This document shows, in pieces, positions 29,761-37,534 of a stretch of DNA of 64,000 bases (positions within the stretch are counted from its first letter, which is position 1; the number at the start of each line of letters is the position of its first letter). The position numbers were made by a program, and so were the translations under genes. The stretch spans positions 4,278,001 to 4,342,000 of the forward strand of contig NZ_CP038437.2 in NCBI RefSeq assembly GCF_008329985.2, in the 5' to 3' direction. A model generated the notes under the pieces. The model was given only the letters and a program-made list of their open reading frames with translations, was not told the DNA's origin and made no database searches. This stretch comes from Halomonas binhaiensis. Its GTDB lineage: Bacteria; Pseudomonadota; Gammaproteobacteria; Pseudomonadales; Halomonadaceae.

Positions 29761-30407
29761 GACCAGATATCCATGAACGACTGCCAAGGCGGCATCCAAT
29801 AGCCAAGCGCTACCACCATGATCAGCATGATGGCGGAGTTTACGGGTTCTCTATAGTCGAACAGCTTCAAGGCCGTGCCAAAAGAACGCTTTATGCGAGT
29901 GCCTTCCAGGTCGACACTGTAAAGCTCGTCCAGCAGCAGGTGAATCAAGAAGCCTACCACCAGTGCCACCCCCAGGCTCCAGGCCAGAGTGGCGGCCTCT
30001 CCCAGCAATTGATAACTGGCCACGCTGGTAGCCAGACCACATAGCACGGCGGCCAGCAGCGAATGCCAGATACCGCGATGGACGGAGAACTGCTTGAAGA
30101 TCGGCGCCAGCACGTAGCGCACCGCGAGATAGAGTCCTCCACAGGTCACCAGCAGGGTGCCAGCTTCCAGCCAAGGACGCAGGAGTACCGCTCCTGCGAT
30201 CACTGCCAGCACGGCAGCAACACTGAACACCAGGCGCACGGCATGGGAGTGATCGGAATCCACATCCGGCAAGATGCCTCCGAAGGCCGTCAGCAGGGCT
30301 GCCGCCACGGCCTCTCCTGGCGCCAGCAGCTGTGCTTGCCAAGCGGCCACAGCCAGCGCGGAGCCACCTACTGCGGCCACACTGAGATGAGTGCGAAAGT
30401 CGGCCAT
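29736..30407 (-). CDS. DUF457/YdjM-type membrane metal-dependent hydrolase
   Basis: A 223-residue integral membrane protein with about five or six hydrophobic segments. It carries the conserved metal-ligand pattern of the YdjM family: an early His (FRTHLSVA), GGILPDVDSDHSH near residue 50, VHRGIWHSLL near 115-124 and HLLLDELYSVD near 160-170. The enzymatic role is not established; E. coli YdjM is an SOS-induced inner membrane protein. The ATG at 30407 has AAGGAGA upstream. It overlaps the dctD 3' end in the opposite direction. Confidence 0.8.
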   Translation of the reverse strand: MADFRTHLSVAAVGGSALAVAAWQAQLLAPGEAVAAALLTAFGGILPDVDSDHSHAVRLVFSVAAVLAVIAGAVLLRPWLEAGTLLVTCGGLYLAVRYVLAPIFKQFSVHRGIWHSLLAAVLCGLATSVASYQLLGEAATLAWSLGVALVVGFLIHLLLDELYSVDLEGTRIKRSFGTALKLFDYREPVNSAIMLIMVVALGYWMPPWQSFMDIWSQGVALWR

Positions 30408-30518
30408 GCCAGGCAATCTCCTTGAATCTCGTCAAATACTGGATAAATGACCAGATTATCGCCTGACAGTTCAATTATAACAATGCGTTAGAAACACAAG
30501 GATATATTCGGCACTTTC

Positions 30519-31091
30519 TTACCGTTCAGCGACGCCAGGAGCACCGGATATGTACTGATCCTTCAGCTTCACGTAATTCCCCGCGGTATAAGGGAAGAAG
30601 GCCCGCTCTTTGTCTTTCAAGGGCCGTAGCGCCTTGGCCGGGTTGCCGGCATAGACATATCCGCCCTCCAAGCGCTTGCCCGGCGGCACCACCGCACCAG
30701 CGGCGATGATCACCTCGTCTTCGACTATCGCCCCATCCATGACGATAGCCCCCATGCCGACAAGAATGCGGTTGCCCAGCGTGCAGCCGTGCAGCACTGC
30801 CTTGTGGCCGATCGTGACCTCATCGCCGATAGTCAGGGGGTGTCCATCCGGATTGAAGTCACTGGAGTGGGTGATATGCAGCACGCTGCCGTCCTGCACG
30901 CTGGTGCGAGAACCAATGCGAATACGGTGCATGTCACCGCGAATGACCGCCATGGGCCATACCGAACAGTCATCACCCAGTTCTACATCACCGAGCACCA
31001 TGCATTGCGGATCGATATACACACGTTCACCAAGTCTTGGTGAATGTCCCTGCCAAGGGCGCAGTGTTGGATAACCTGGAGTACTTGCCAT
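30519..31091 (-). CDS. Gamma-class carbonic anhydrase-like protein (YrdA/PaaY family)
   Basis: A 190-residue left-handed beta-helix of hexapeptide repeats (VYIDPQCMVLGDVELGDDCSV, ITIGDEVTIGHK-type turns). The three zinc-ligand histidines of the gamma-carbonic anhydrase fold are visible in HITHSS, IGHKAVLHG and neighbouring turns, and RGDMHRIRIG and QDGSVLH match the family. Activity may be carbonic anhydrase or a related thioesterase or acyl role; members often show none in vitro. It is upstream of the DUF457 gene and 60 bases downstream of the patatin gene, same strand. Confidence 0.87.
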   Translation of the reverse strand: MASTPGYPTLRPWQGHSPRLGERVYIDPQCMVLGDVELGDDCSVWPMAVIRGDMHRIRIGSRTSVQDGSVLHITHSSDFNPDGHPLTIGDEVTIGHKAVLHGCTLGNRILVGMGAIVMDGAIVEDEVIIAAGAVVPPGKRLEGGYVYAGNPAKALRPLKDKERAFFPYTAGNYVKLKDQYISGAPGVAER

Positions 31092-31151
31092 TATTTCCTT
31101 CTCCTTGTGCGGTTCATCGAAGCGATGGAAAGTGTCTTGCGCGCATCGGCC

Positions 31152-32180
31152 TCAGGCCTCGGTATCCTGGTAGACACTCTCCGTATCCAGGGTGGAGTGA
31201 CATCCCAGAGCATCGAAGTGCTCTCCCAGCCAGGCGGCAGCGGCCTTGCGCCCCTGATCACGCAAGTGGCAAAGGAAAGCCCATTCCGTGTTGAGCTTGC
31301 TTGAGGCCGAGAGCTCCGACAGCGCGTCATCTCCACCGATGCGATGAAATAGGGTGCCAGCATAACAGCCAATCTCGACGCCCTGGCTGACCATGAGTTT
31401 CTGCATCATGTCGATCAAGCGCATTTCCTTGATCAATGAGGCATTGAACGTGATCTCATTAAGCCGATTGTGAATCTCGGCAGCCGTATCAGGCACTTGT
31501 TCTCGGCGAATGGGGTTGATCTGCACAATGACGATATCCCGGGAACTACAGTGCTGCATCAGCGGCAACAGGCTCGGGTTCCCCATGTAGCCACCATCCC
31601 AGTAGGCTTCACCATCGATCTCTACTGCCTGATAAAGGCTGGGAATGCACGCCGAGGCCATGACGGCGTCCAGGCTCATCTCCTCGCGGCGGAAGATACG
31701 CTGCTTGCCGCTGCGCACATTGGTGGCCGCAACGAACAGCTTGAGCGACGGACAGCTGCGCACATGATCAAAATCGACACGTTCAGCGACGATGTCGCGC
31801 AGCGGGTTCAGATTCAAGGGGTTGAACTGGTAGGGCGAAACCAGTCGGCCCATCAGGTCCATCGCGACATAACCGGGAGAGTGGTCGAGGCTCCAGTTGC
31901 CCAGCCAGGCATCCAGCAGAGTACGCTTGATCGGGCTGGTGATACCTGCCTGGCTGACCGCACTCCAGAAATCATGCAGCGCATCCCGGGCAGTCTGTTC
32001 ATTGCCACGGGTCAGGGCATCGGCGATGACAGCTGCATTCATGGCGCCTGCACTGGTACCGCTGATCCCCTCGATATCGATACGAGGATCTTCGAGCAAC
32101 AGGTCCAGCACTCCCCAGGTGAAAGCACCGTGGGCACCTCCTCCCTGGAGAGCCAGATCAATACGCTTGCGTTCAGTCAT
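31152..32180 (-). CDS. Patatin-like phospholipase
   Basis: A 342-residue patatin-fold serine hydrolase. The oxyanion loop LQGGGAHGAF (residues 10-19), the nucleophile elbow GTSAGAMN (Ser near 43) and the DGGYMGNPSL motif with the catalytic Asp near 196 are all present. It has no signal peptide, so it is probably cytosolic or peripheral and acts on phospholipids or acyl esters. In PHA producers some patatin-like proteins are linked to granules, which I cannot test here. Same strand as the carbonic anhydrase gene and the NSS transporter. Confidence 0.88.
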   Translation of the reverse strand: MTERKRIDLALQGGGAHGAFTWGVLDLLLEDPRIDIEGISGTSAGAMNAAVIADALTRGNEQTARDALHDFWSAVSQAGITSPIKRTLLDAWLGNWSLDHSPGYVAMDLMGRLVSPYQFNPLNLNPLRDIVAERVDFDHVRSCPSLKLFVAATNVRSGKQRIFRREEMSLDAVMASACIPSLYQAVEIDGEAYWDGGYMGNPSLLPLMQHCSSRDIVIVQINPIRREQVPDTAAEIHNRLNEITFNASLIKEMRLIDMMQKLMVSQGVEIGCYAGTLFHRIGGDDALSELSASSKLNTEWAFLCHLRDQGRKAAAAWLGEHFDALGCHSTLDTESVYQDTEA

Positions 32181-32253
32181 TTTTCTTCCCTGCTCGCTTC
32201 ATCGAAAATACGACACCAGCGGCAGAGAAACGCTCAACCTGGCATGTCTCCGT

Positions 32254-33594
32254 CTACACCAAGCCGCTGATCAGCACCACAATCACCAGTGGAATCGAAA
32301 TCCAGCGTAGCACGATGCGCCACAGGCGGAAGCCATTGGGCCCTGCATCCAGTGCACGCAGGGCCTCCTGCTCCGGCATCACCCAGGCAGCAAAGATAGC
32401 AATCAACAAACCGCCCAGGGGCAAGAAGATTTCCGGGGGAATGGTGCTGACCACATCAAAGAAGTTCATCGATCCGAGAACATGAAAGTCCGATAGGGTC
32501 GAAAAGGACAACACGCACAGCATCCCCACGAGCCACACGCATACACCAGTGACCAGGGCCGCACGGCGACGCGTCATCCCCCAACCGATCAACGTCGCCA
32601 CAATCGGCTCAGCCAGGTTGATCGAAGATGTCCAAGTGGCCAATACCAGCAGCAGGAAGAACAACCCCAGCCAGAAGGCGCCAAATGGCAGATCAGCAAA
32701 GGCCACCGGCAGCGTGATGAACATCAGCCCCGGCCCCTCGCCTGGGTCCATGCCTTGTGTGAAGACCACCGAGAAAATCGCGATACCAGCCAGCAGGGCC
32801 ACGATAACATCGAGTATCGCCACAGCGGCTGCAGCACCCGGCAGGCTCTGATGATCCGGCATATAGGCGCCATAGGCCATCAACGCACAGGCCCCCACCG
32901 CCAGAGTGAAGAAGGCATGGCCCATGGCATGAATGAAGACCATGGGCGTGACAGCGGAGAAATCCGGAGTGAACAGCCATTCCAGCGCAGGGCCAAAGCC
33001 ATCCATGGAAATTGCATGGCCAGCAAGCACGAACAGCAATAGATACAAGGCTGGCATCAGCAGGTTGTTGAGACGCTCCAGCCCCTTGGAAACCCCGGCG
33101 GCCACCACCAGCATGGTCAACACCAGGAACAGCGTATGATCCATGGCCATGCGCAACGGATTGGCGAGGAAGTCTCCGAACCCTGCACCGACCTGGTCCG
33201 CGCTCATTCCCTGGAAACCACCGGAAAATGCAGTGACCATGAAGTCCATGGCCCAGCCGGATACCACCGAATAGAAAGACAGAATGCAGAACACCGTGAA
33301 GGCACCAAACAGGCCCAGCCAGCGCCAATGTTCACTGCGCCCAGCCTGACGAGCCAGCTTTCCCAGGGACAACATGGGACTGCTGCGTCCGGCACGACCA
33401 ACCAGGATCTCCGCCATCATCACCGGCAGACCCAGAAGTACCACGAAACCGATATAGATCAGCAGAAAGGCGGCACCACCGTTTTCACCGGTGATATAGG
33501 GAAAGCGCCAGATATTGCCCAGTCCTACAGCGGCCCCTGTTACCGCCAGGATAAAAGCACGTCGCGAACTCCAGCGCTCCAGCGTTTGGTTCAT
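32254..33594 (-). CDS. Sodium-dependent transporter, NSS/SNF family
   Basis: A 446-residue membrane protein with about 11-12 helices. The TM1 signature AVGLGNIWRFPYITGENGGAAF (about residues 22-43) holds the Na+ and substrate site of LeuT-type carriers. It probably imports an amino acid or related osmolyte with Na+, which fits a halophile; the substrate cannot be read from sequence. It lies 73 bases upstream of the patatin gene, same strand, and is divergent from prlC. Confidence 0.9.
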   Translation of the reverse strand: MNQTLERWSSRRAFILAVTGAAVGLGNIWRFPYITGENGGAAFLLIYIGFVVLLGLPVMMAEILVGRAGRSSPMLSLGKLARQAGRSEHWRWLGLFGAFTVFCILSFYSVVSGWAMDFMVTAFSGGFQGMSADQVGAGFGDFLANPLRMAMDHTLFLVLTMLVVAAGVSKGLERLNNLLMPALYLLLFVLAGHAISMDGFGPALEWLFTPDFSAVTPMVFIHAMGHAFFTLAVGACALMAYGAYMPDHQSLPGAAAAVAILDVIVALLAGIAIFSVVFTQGMDPGEGPGLMFITLPVAFADLPFGAFWLGLFFLLLVLATWTSSINLAEPIVATLIGWGMTRRRAALVTGVCVWLVGMLCVLSFSTLSDFHVLGSMNFFDVVSTIPPEIFLPLGGLLIAIFAAWVMPEQEALRALDAGPNGFRLWRIVLRWISIPLVIVVLISGLV

Positions 33595-33704
33595 GTTGTT
33601 CTACATCCAGTCCACAATTCGAAGTGCGCAAGACTAGCACATTGAAACCCGCGACTGGTGCCCGCATCTAAAGAGAACTTGAAACCTTCCATAAAGAGGT
33701 GCGT

Positions 33705-35753
33705 ATGTCCCGTAACCCCCTGCTCGAAAGCCATGCCCTGCCGCCCTTCGGCGACATCCGCCCAGAACATGTGGAAGCCGCAGTGGATACACTGCTGGCA
33801 GAGCTGCGCCAGGGTGTCGAGGCACTGGTGACTCGCGCCGAACAGGAAACACCTCGCTGGGAGACACTGGCGGCACCTCTGGAAGCATTGAACGATCGCT
33901 TGTCCCAGGCCTGGTCTCCGGTATCGCATCTCAACAGCACCATGAGCTCACCCGAGCTGCGCGAAGCGCATGATGGTTGCCTGCAGAAACTGTCCGAATA
34001 CAGTACCTGGCTGGGTCAGCACGAAGGACTGTGTCAGGCCTGGCAAGCCCTGAAGGACGGCCCGGCATGGGCAGACCTGGACGAGGCTCAACGCCGCACC
34101 ATCGATAATGCCCTGCGCGATTTCCGCCTGGCCGGTGTCAGTCTGCCCGCCGAAAAGAAGCAGCGTGCAGCCGAGCTACGCTCACGGCTGTCCACCCTGG
34201 CCAGTACCTTCTCCAACCAGCTGCTCGATGCAACACAGGCCTGGTCGCTGGACCTGGAAGATGACCAGCGCCTCGAGGGTCTCCCGGAAAGCGCGCTCGC
34301 GACCTTGGCCGCCAATGCCGAAGCCAAAGGGCTCAGCGGTTATCGACTGACCCTGGACTTTCCCAGTTTCTATCCCGTCGTCAGTTATGCCAACGACCGG
34401 GAATTGCGCCGTGAAGTCTATACCGCCTTTGTCACCCGAGCCTCTGACCAGGGCCCCAATGCCGGCGAATATGACAATGCGCCGATCATGGTAGAAACCC
34501 TGCGCCTGCGTCGTGAACTTGCCGAGCTACTGGGCTTTGACAGTTACGCCGACTACTCCCTGGCCACCAAGATGGCAGAAGGTCCCGAACAGGTGCTCGG
34601 CTTCCTGGATGACCTGGCCGCCCGCGCCCTGTCCCAAGGTAAACAAGAGTTTACTGAACTCGAAGCCTTCGCCAGGGACGAGTTGGGCCTGGGTGACATC
34701 CAGCCCTGGGATATCGGCTATGCCAGCGAGAAACTGCGCGAGGCCCGCTATGCCATTTCCCAGGAACAGCTGAGGCCCTACTTCCCGGCACCCAAGGCGG
34801 TGAATGGCCTGTTTGCCGTGGTCGAGCGTCTCTACGGTGTACAGGTGGAAGAAGATACGACAACGCCAACCTATCACCCGGATGTGCGTTTTTATCGCCT
34901 GTTGGAAAATGGCACGCCCATTGCTGGCTTTTACCTGGACCTGTACGCCCGTGAAGGCAAGCGTGGCGGAGCCTGGATGGACGAATGCCGGGTTCGCCGT
35001 CGCCAGGATGGCCAATTGCAACTACCGGTCGCTTACCTGGTCTGCAACTTCACGCGCCCCGTGGGCAACAGACCCGCTCTGCTGACCCATGATGAAGTGA
35101 CTACCTTGTTCCACGAATTCGGACACGGCCTGCATCATATGCTGACCCGTCAGGAAGTGGCCGATGTCTCCGGAATCAACGGCGTGGCCTGGGATGCCGT
35201 GGAACTGCCAAGCCAGTTCATGGAGAACTTCTGCTGGGAACGCGAAGGCCTGGACCTGATTTCAGGTCATGTGGATAGCGGCGATACCCTGCCTGATGAG
35301 CTGTTCGACAAGCTCACGGCCGCCAAGAACTTCCAGTCGGCCATGGGATTGTTGCGCCAGGTCGAGTTTTCGCTGTTCGACTTCCGCCTGCACCTGGAGC
35401 TGGCCGCTCCCAGCGCAGAGGACATCCAGGATCTGCTCAATACGGTACGTGAAGCGGTATCGGTGGTACCCAAGGTTGACTTCAACCGCTTCCAGAATGG
35501 TTTCTCACATATCTTTGCCGGTGGCTATGCGGCTGGCTACTACAGTTACAAGTGGGCGGAAGTACTTTCTGCCGATGCCTGGAGCGCGTTCGAAGAGAGC
35601 GGTATCTTCGATGCCACCACCGGGTCTCGTTTCCGTAAGGAGATCCTGGAACCAGGCGGCGCTCGGGATGCCGCCGAACTGTTCCGCGCGTTCCGTGGAC
35701 GCGAACCGAGCATCGACCCGCTGCTGCGTCATAGTGGCATCAAGGCCGCCTGA
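33705..35753 (+). CDS. prlC: Oligopeptidase A (PrlC), M3 family
   Basis: A 682-residue zinc metallopeptidase that degrades short peptides, including cleaved signal peptides, in the cytosol. The zinc motif HEFGH is at residues 470-474 with the third ligand Glu in the following MENF-region helix; the N-terminal NPLLESHALPPFGDI matches the family start. The ATG at 33705 has AAAGAGG upstream; a GTG two codons earlier is in frame but less likely. It is followed by a strong hairpin and then yheV, an arrangement consistent with co-transcription. Confidence 0.95.
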   Translation: MSRNPLLESHALPPFGDIRPEHVEAAVDTLLAELRQGVEALVTRAEQETPRWETLAAPLEALNDRLSQAWSPVSHLNSTMSSPELREAHDGCLQKLSEYSTWLGQHEGLCQAWQALKDGPAWADLDEAQRRTIDNALRDFRLAGVSLPAEKKQRAAELRSRLSTLASTFSNQLLDATQAWSLDLEDDQRLEGLPESALATLAANAEAKGLSGYRLTLDFPSFYPVVSYANDRELRREVYTAFVTRASDQGPNAGEYDNAPIMVETLRLRRELAELLGFDSYADYSLATKMAEGPEQVLGFLDDLAARALSQGKQEFTELEAFARDELGLGDIQPWDIGYASEKLREARYAISQEQLRPYFPAPKAVNGLFAVVERLYGVQVEEDTTTPTYHPDVRFYRLLENGTPIAGFYLDLYAREGKRGGAWMDECRVRRRQDGQLQLPVAYLVCNFTRPVGNRPALLTHDEVTTLFHEFGHGLHHMLTRQEVADVSGINGVAWDAVELPSQFMENFCWEREGLDLISGHVDSGDTLPDELFDKLTAAKNFQSAMGLLRQVEFSLFDFRLHLELAAPSAEDIQDLLNTVREAVSVVPKVDFNRFQNGFSHIFAGGYAAGYYSYKWAEVLSADAWSAFEESGIFDATTGSRFRKEILEPGGARDAAELFRAFRGREPSIDPLLRHSGIKAA

Positions 35754-35765
35754 TCCATTTACCCT

Positions 35766-35796
35766 TCATCCGTGCCCTGTGGAAGGGCACGGATGA
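35766..35796 (+). other. Stable hairpin between prlC and yheV
   Basis: A 13-bp perfect inverted repeat (TCATCCGTGCCCT / AGGGCACGGATGA, loop GTGGA) with no T tract, ending 15 bases before the yheV start. It could protect the prlC mRNA or lower yheV expression. Confidence 0.6.
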
Positions 35797-35811
35797 GCCA
35801 CCGGAGGCTAC

Positions 35812-36057
35812 ATGTCCCTCAAGAAACGTTTCATTGCCGGTGTCGTCTGTCCTCGCTGCGCCGAGATGGACCGCATTCGTGCCTGGGAACAGAACGGGGT
35901 GCGCTATCGCGAGTGCGTCAATTGCGACTTCTTCGAACAACTGCCGATCGAGGATAACACTCCTCAAGAGCTCGAAACCCGAGTCAATCGCCCCCAGGAA
36001 TCATCTCCCAGCGAAGAAATCAGCACCGTCAAGATCATCGACCCCAAGCTGCACTGA
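35812..36057 (+). CDS. yheV: YheV-type zinc-ribbon protein
   Basis: An 81-residue protein with the YheV/DUF2387 pattern: KKRFIAGVVCPRC near the start, then ECVNCDFFE, giving a CPRC...CVNC four-cysteine site at about residues 13-39 for one zinc ion. The C-terminal half is acidic and likely flexible, ending VKIIDP. The function is unknown. It sits directly after prlC. Confidence 0.88.
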   Translation: MSLKKRFIAGVVCPRCAEMDRIRAWEQNGVRYRECVNCDFFEQLPIEDNTPQELETRVNRPQESSPSEEISTVKIIDPKLH

Positions 36058-36077
36058 GCCATCCTGCCGCAGATGTC

Positions 36078-36100
36078 GGGTCGATCGCGACCCTCTTGTC
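36078..36100 (+). terminator. Terminator after yheV
   Basis: A GGGTCG-ATCG-CGACCC hairpin (36078-36093) is followed by TCTTGTCT, 20 bases past the yheV stop. Confidence 0.6.
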
Positions 36101-36213
36101 TCCCTTCCTCGACTGACTCGTGGGCAACACTCATGAGTCAGTGCCGAATCCATTGGCTCACCGGCTCACCAACCGATCGGTGCGTTGAAAGAAGCAGGCT
36201 CCAACATCAATGA

Positions 36214-36258
36214 GCGGAAATCCGCACACTCCATGCTGAGTGGCGTGCGGGTTTCCGC
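36214..36258. promoter_or_regulatory. Tandem palindromic activator sites (DctD-like UAS)
   Basis: Two 12-bp palindromes, GCGGAAATCCGC (36214-36225) and GCGGGTTTCCGC (36247-36258), lie 33 bases apart, about three helical turns. They sit 80-125 bases upstream of a sigma-54 type promoter, the normal enhancer position for NtrC-family activators. The gap of about 390 bases between yheV and the TAXI gene holds nothing else except a small inverted repeat (36112-36142). Confidence 0.7.
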
Positions 36259-36339
36259 CATTTCGTGGCTTATTCATTTTCGACTTTCGTCTGAACATGC
36301 ATTTCCAATCATTTGATTTTCCTACACAAGCTCATTTCA

Positions 36340-36353
36340 GGCACAACCATTGC
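36340..36353 (+). promoter_or_regulatory. Sigma-54 (-24/-12) promoter of the TAXI-TRAP operon
   Basis: GGCAC-N5-TTGC with GG at 36340-36341 and GC at 36352-36353, exactly ten bases between the two dinucleotides as sigma-54 requires. It lies about 93 bases before the start codon of the binding-protein gene. Confidence 0.72.
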
Positions 36354-36445
36354 GATAAATAACCTCGACAACCGGCCTAGGCTGGAAGACGACACAGCTA
36401 CATCACAACAACATCACCACAACAACATCGCATTGGAGACATGCC

Positions 36446-37426
36446 ATGAACACCACTACCCGGATCCTGACCGGAGCCATCGCCTCTTCTCTGCTACTGG
36501 CCGGCACGGCTCAGGCCGAACGCGAGGATTGGCCCCAGAACTTCACGGTAGGCACGGCAAGCCAAGGTGGCACTTACTTCGTCTATGGCTCCGGCTGGGC
36601 CAATCTGGTTGCTGATCAACTGGGAGTTTCCGGCGGTGGCGAAGTCACCGGCGGCCCGACCCAGAACCTGGCTCTGGTCCAGAGTGGCGATGTCGCCTTC
36701 GGACTCACGACCATGGGCCCTGCCGCCGATGCTGTCGAGGGCAAGAGCCCGCTGGCCCCAGGCGTCAAGATGGACAACGTCTGCGCGCTGTTCCCGATGT
36801 ACGAGACACCGTTCTCCATCGCCGCGCTATCCTCCAGCGGCATCACCTCCATCTCGGAGATTCCCGATGGTGCTCGTATCGGTTTCGGCCCAGCCGCCTC
36901 CACTTCCGATACCTATTTCCCGGCTATTCTTGAAGAGCTTGGCGTAAATTTCGAGCGTCGCAACGGCGGATGGTCCGATCTTGGCGGACAGCTCCAGGAT
37001 GGCCTGCTCGACGTCGTCGCCTTTGCCGCAGGCATTCCGATCCCGGCCGTCAGCCAGCTGGAAGTCCAGACTGACGTCAACATCATCGAATTCACCGAGG
37101 AAGAGCAGCAGCAGGTCCTCGACAAGTTCCCGGTCTCGGCTTTCTCCATCCCGGCCAGCACCTACACCACGCTGGATCATGATGCCCGTGCGGTCTCCAT
37201 GTGGAACTTCGCCATTGGCGGCTGCGACCTGCCCGAGGACTTCGTCTACGAAGTCACCAAGGTGACCATGGAAAACAACGACAAGATGCAAAGCGTCCAT
37301 CGCAGCGCTGCCACCAGTATCCCCGAGAACATTCAGTACAACACCGTACTGCCGTTCCATCCTGGTGCTGTCCGCTGGTATGAGGAAAACGGCTACGAAA
37401 TCGACCCGAAGCTCGTCAAGCAGTAA
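36446..37426 (+). CDS. TAXI-family TRAP transporter solute-binding protein
   Basis: A 326-residue periplasmic binding protein. A Sec signal peptide (residues 1-24, cleavage after AQA) is followed by the TAXI-type start FTVGTASQGGTYFVYGSGWANLV. Conserved elements of the family include GGPTQNLALVQSGDVAFGLTT and GLLDVVAFAAGIPIPAVSQL. It captures a substrate, probably an organic acid or amino acid, for the permease encoded next. The promoter region shows sigma-54 control. A perfect 12-bp hairpin at 37433-37460 follows the stop and may raise its mRNA level over that of the permease. Confidence 0.92.
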   Translation: MNTTTRILTGAIASSLLLAGTAQAEREDWPQNFTVGTASQGGTYFVYGSGWANLVADQLGVSGGGEVTGGPTQNLALVQSGDVAFGLTTMGPAADAVEGKSPLAPGVKMDNVCALFPMYETPFSIAALSSSGITSISEIPDGARIGFGPAASTSDTYFPAILEELGVNFERRNGGWSDLGGQLQDGLLDVVAFAAGIPIPAVSQLEVQTDVNIIEFTEEEQQQVLDKFPVSAFSIPASTYTTLDHDARAVSMWNFAIGGCDLPEDFVYEVTKVTMENNDKMQSVHRSAATSIPENIQYNTVLPFHPGAVRWYEENGYEIDPKLVKQ

Positions 37427-37432
37427 GGGAGG

Positions 37433-37460
37433 GCCATCCCGTGGGCAACCACGGGATGGC
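37433..37460 (+). other. Intercistronic hairpin with GCAA tetraloop
   Basis: A perfect 12-bp stem, GCCATCCCGTGG / CCACGGGATGGC, closes a GCAA (GNRA) tetraloop between the binding-protein and permease genes. There is no T tract, so it more likely blocks 3' decay of the first cistron than terminates. Confidence 0.7.
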
Positions 37461-37534
37461 TTCCATCGCTGATGTTCGGCAGACCCTGATTCTCCCCCTT
37501 TCAGGGTTTGCTTTACCTTTCAAGGTATTGCTCC

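Noticed and set aside
36112..36142. Inverted repeat ACTGACTC ... GAGTCAGT as an attachment or operator site
   Set aside because: Short arms, 15-base loop, and no sign of a mobile element or matching second copy nearby.
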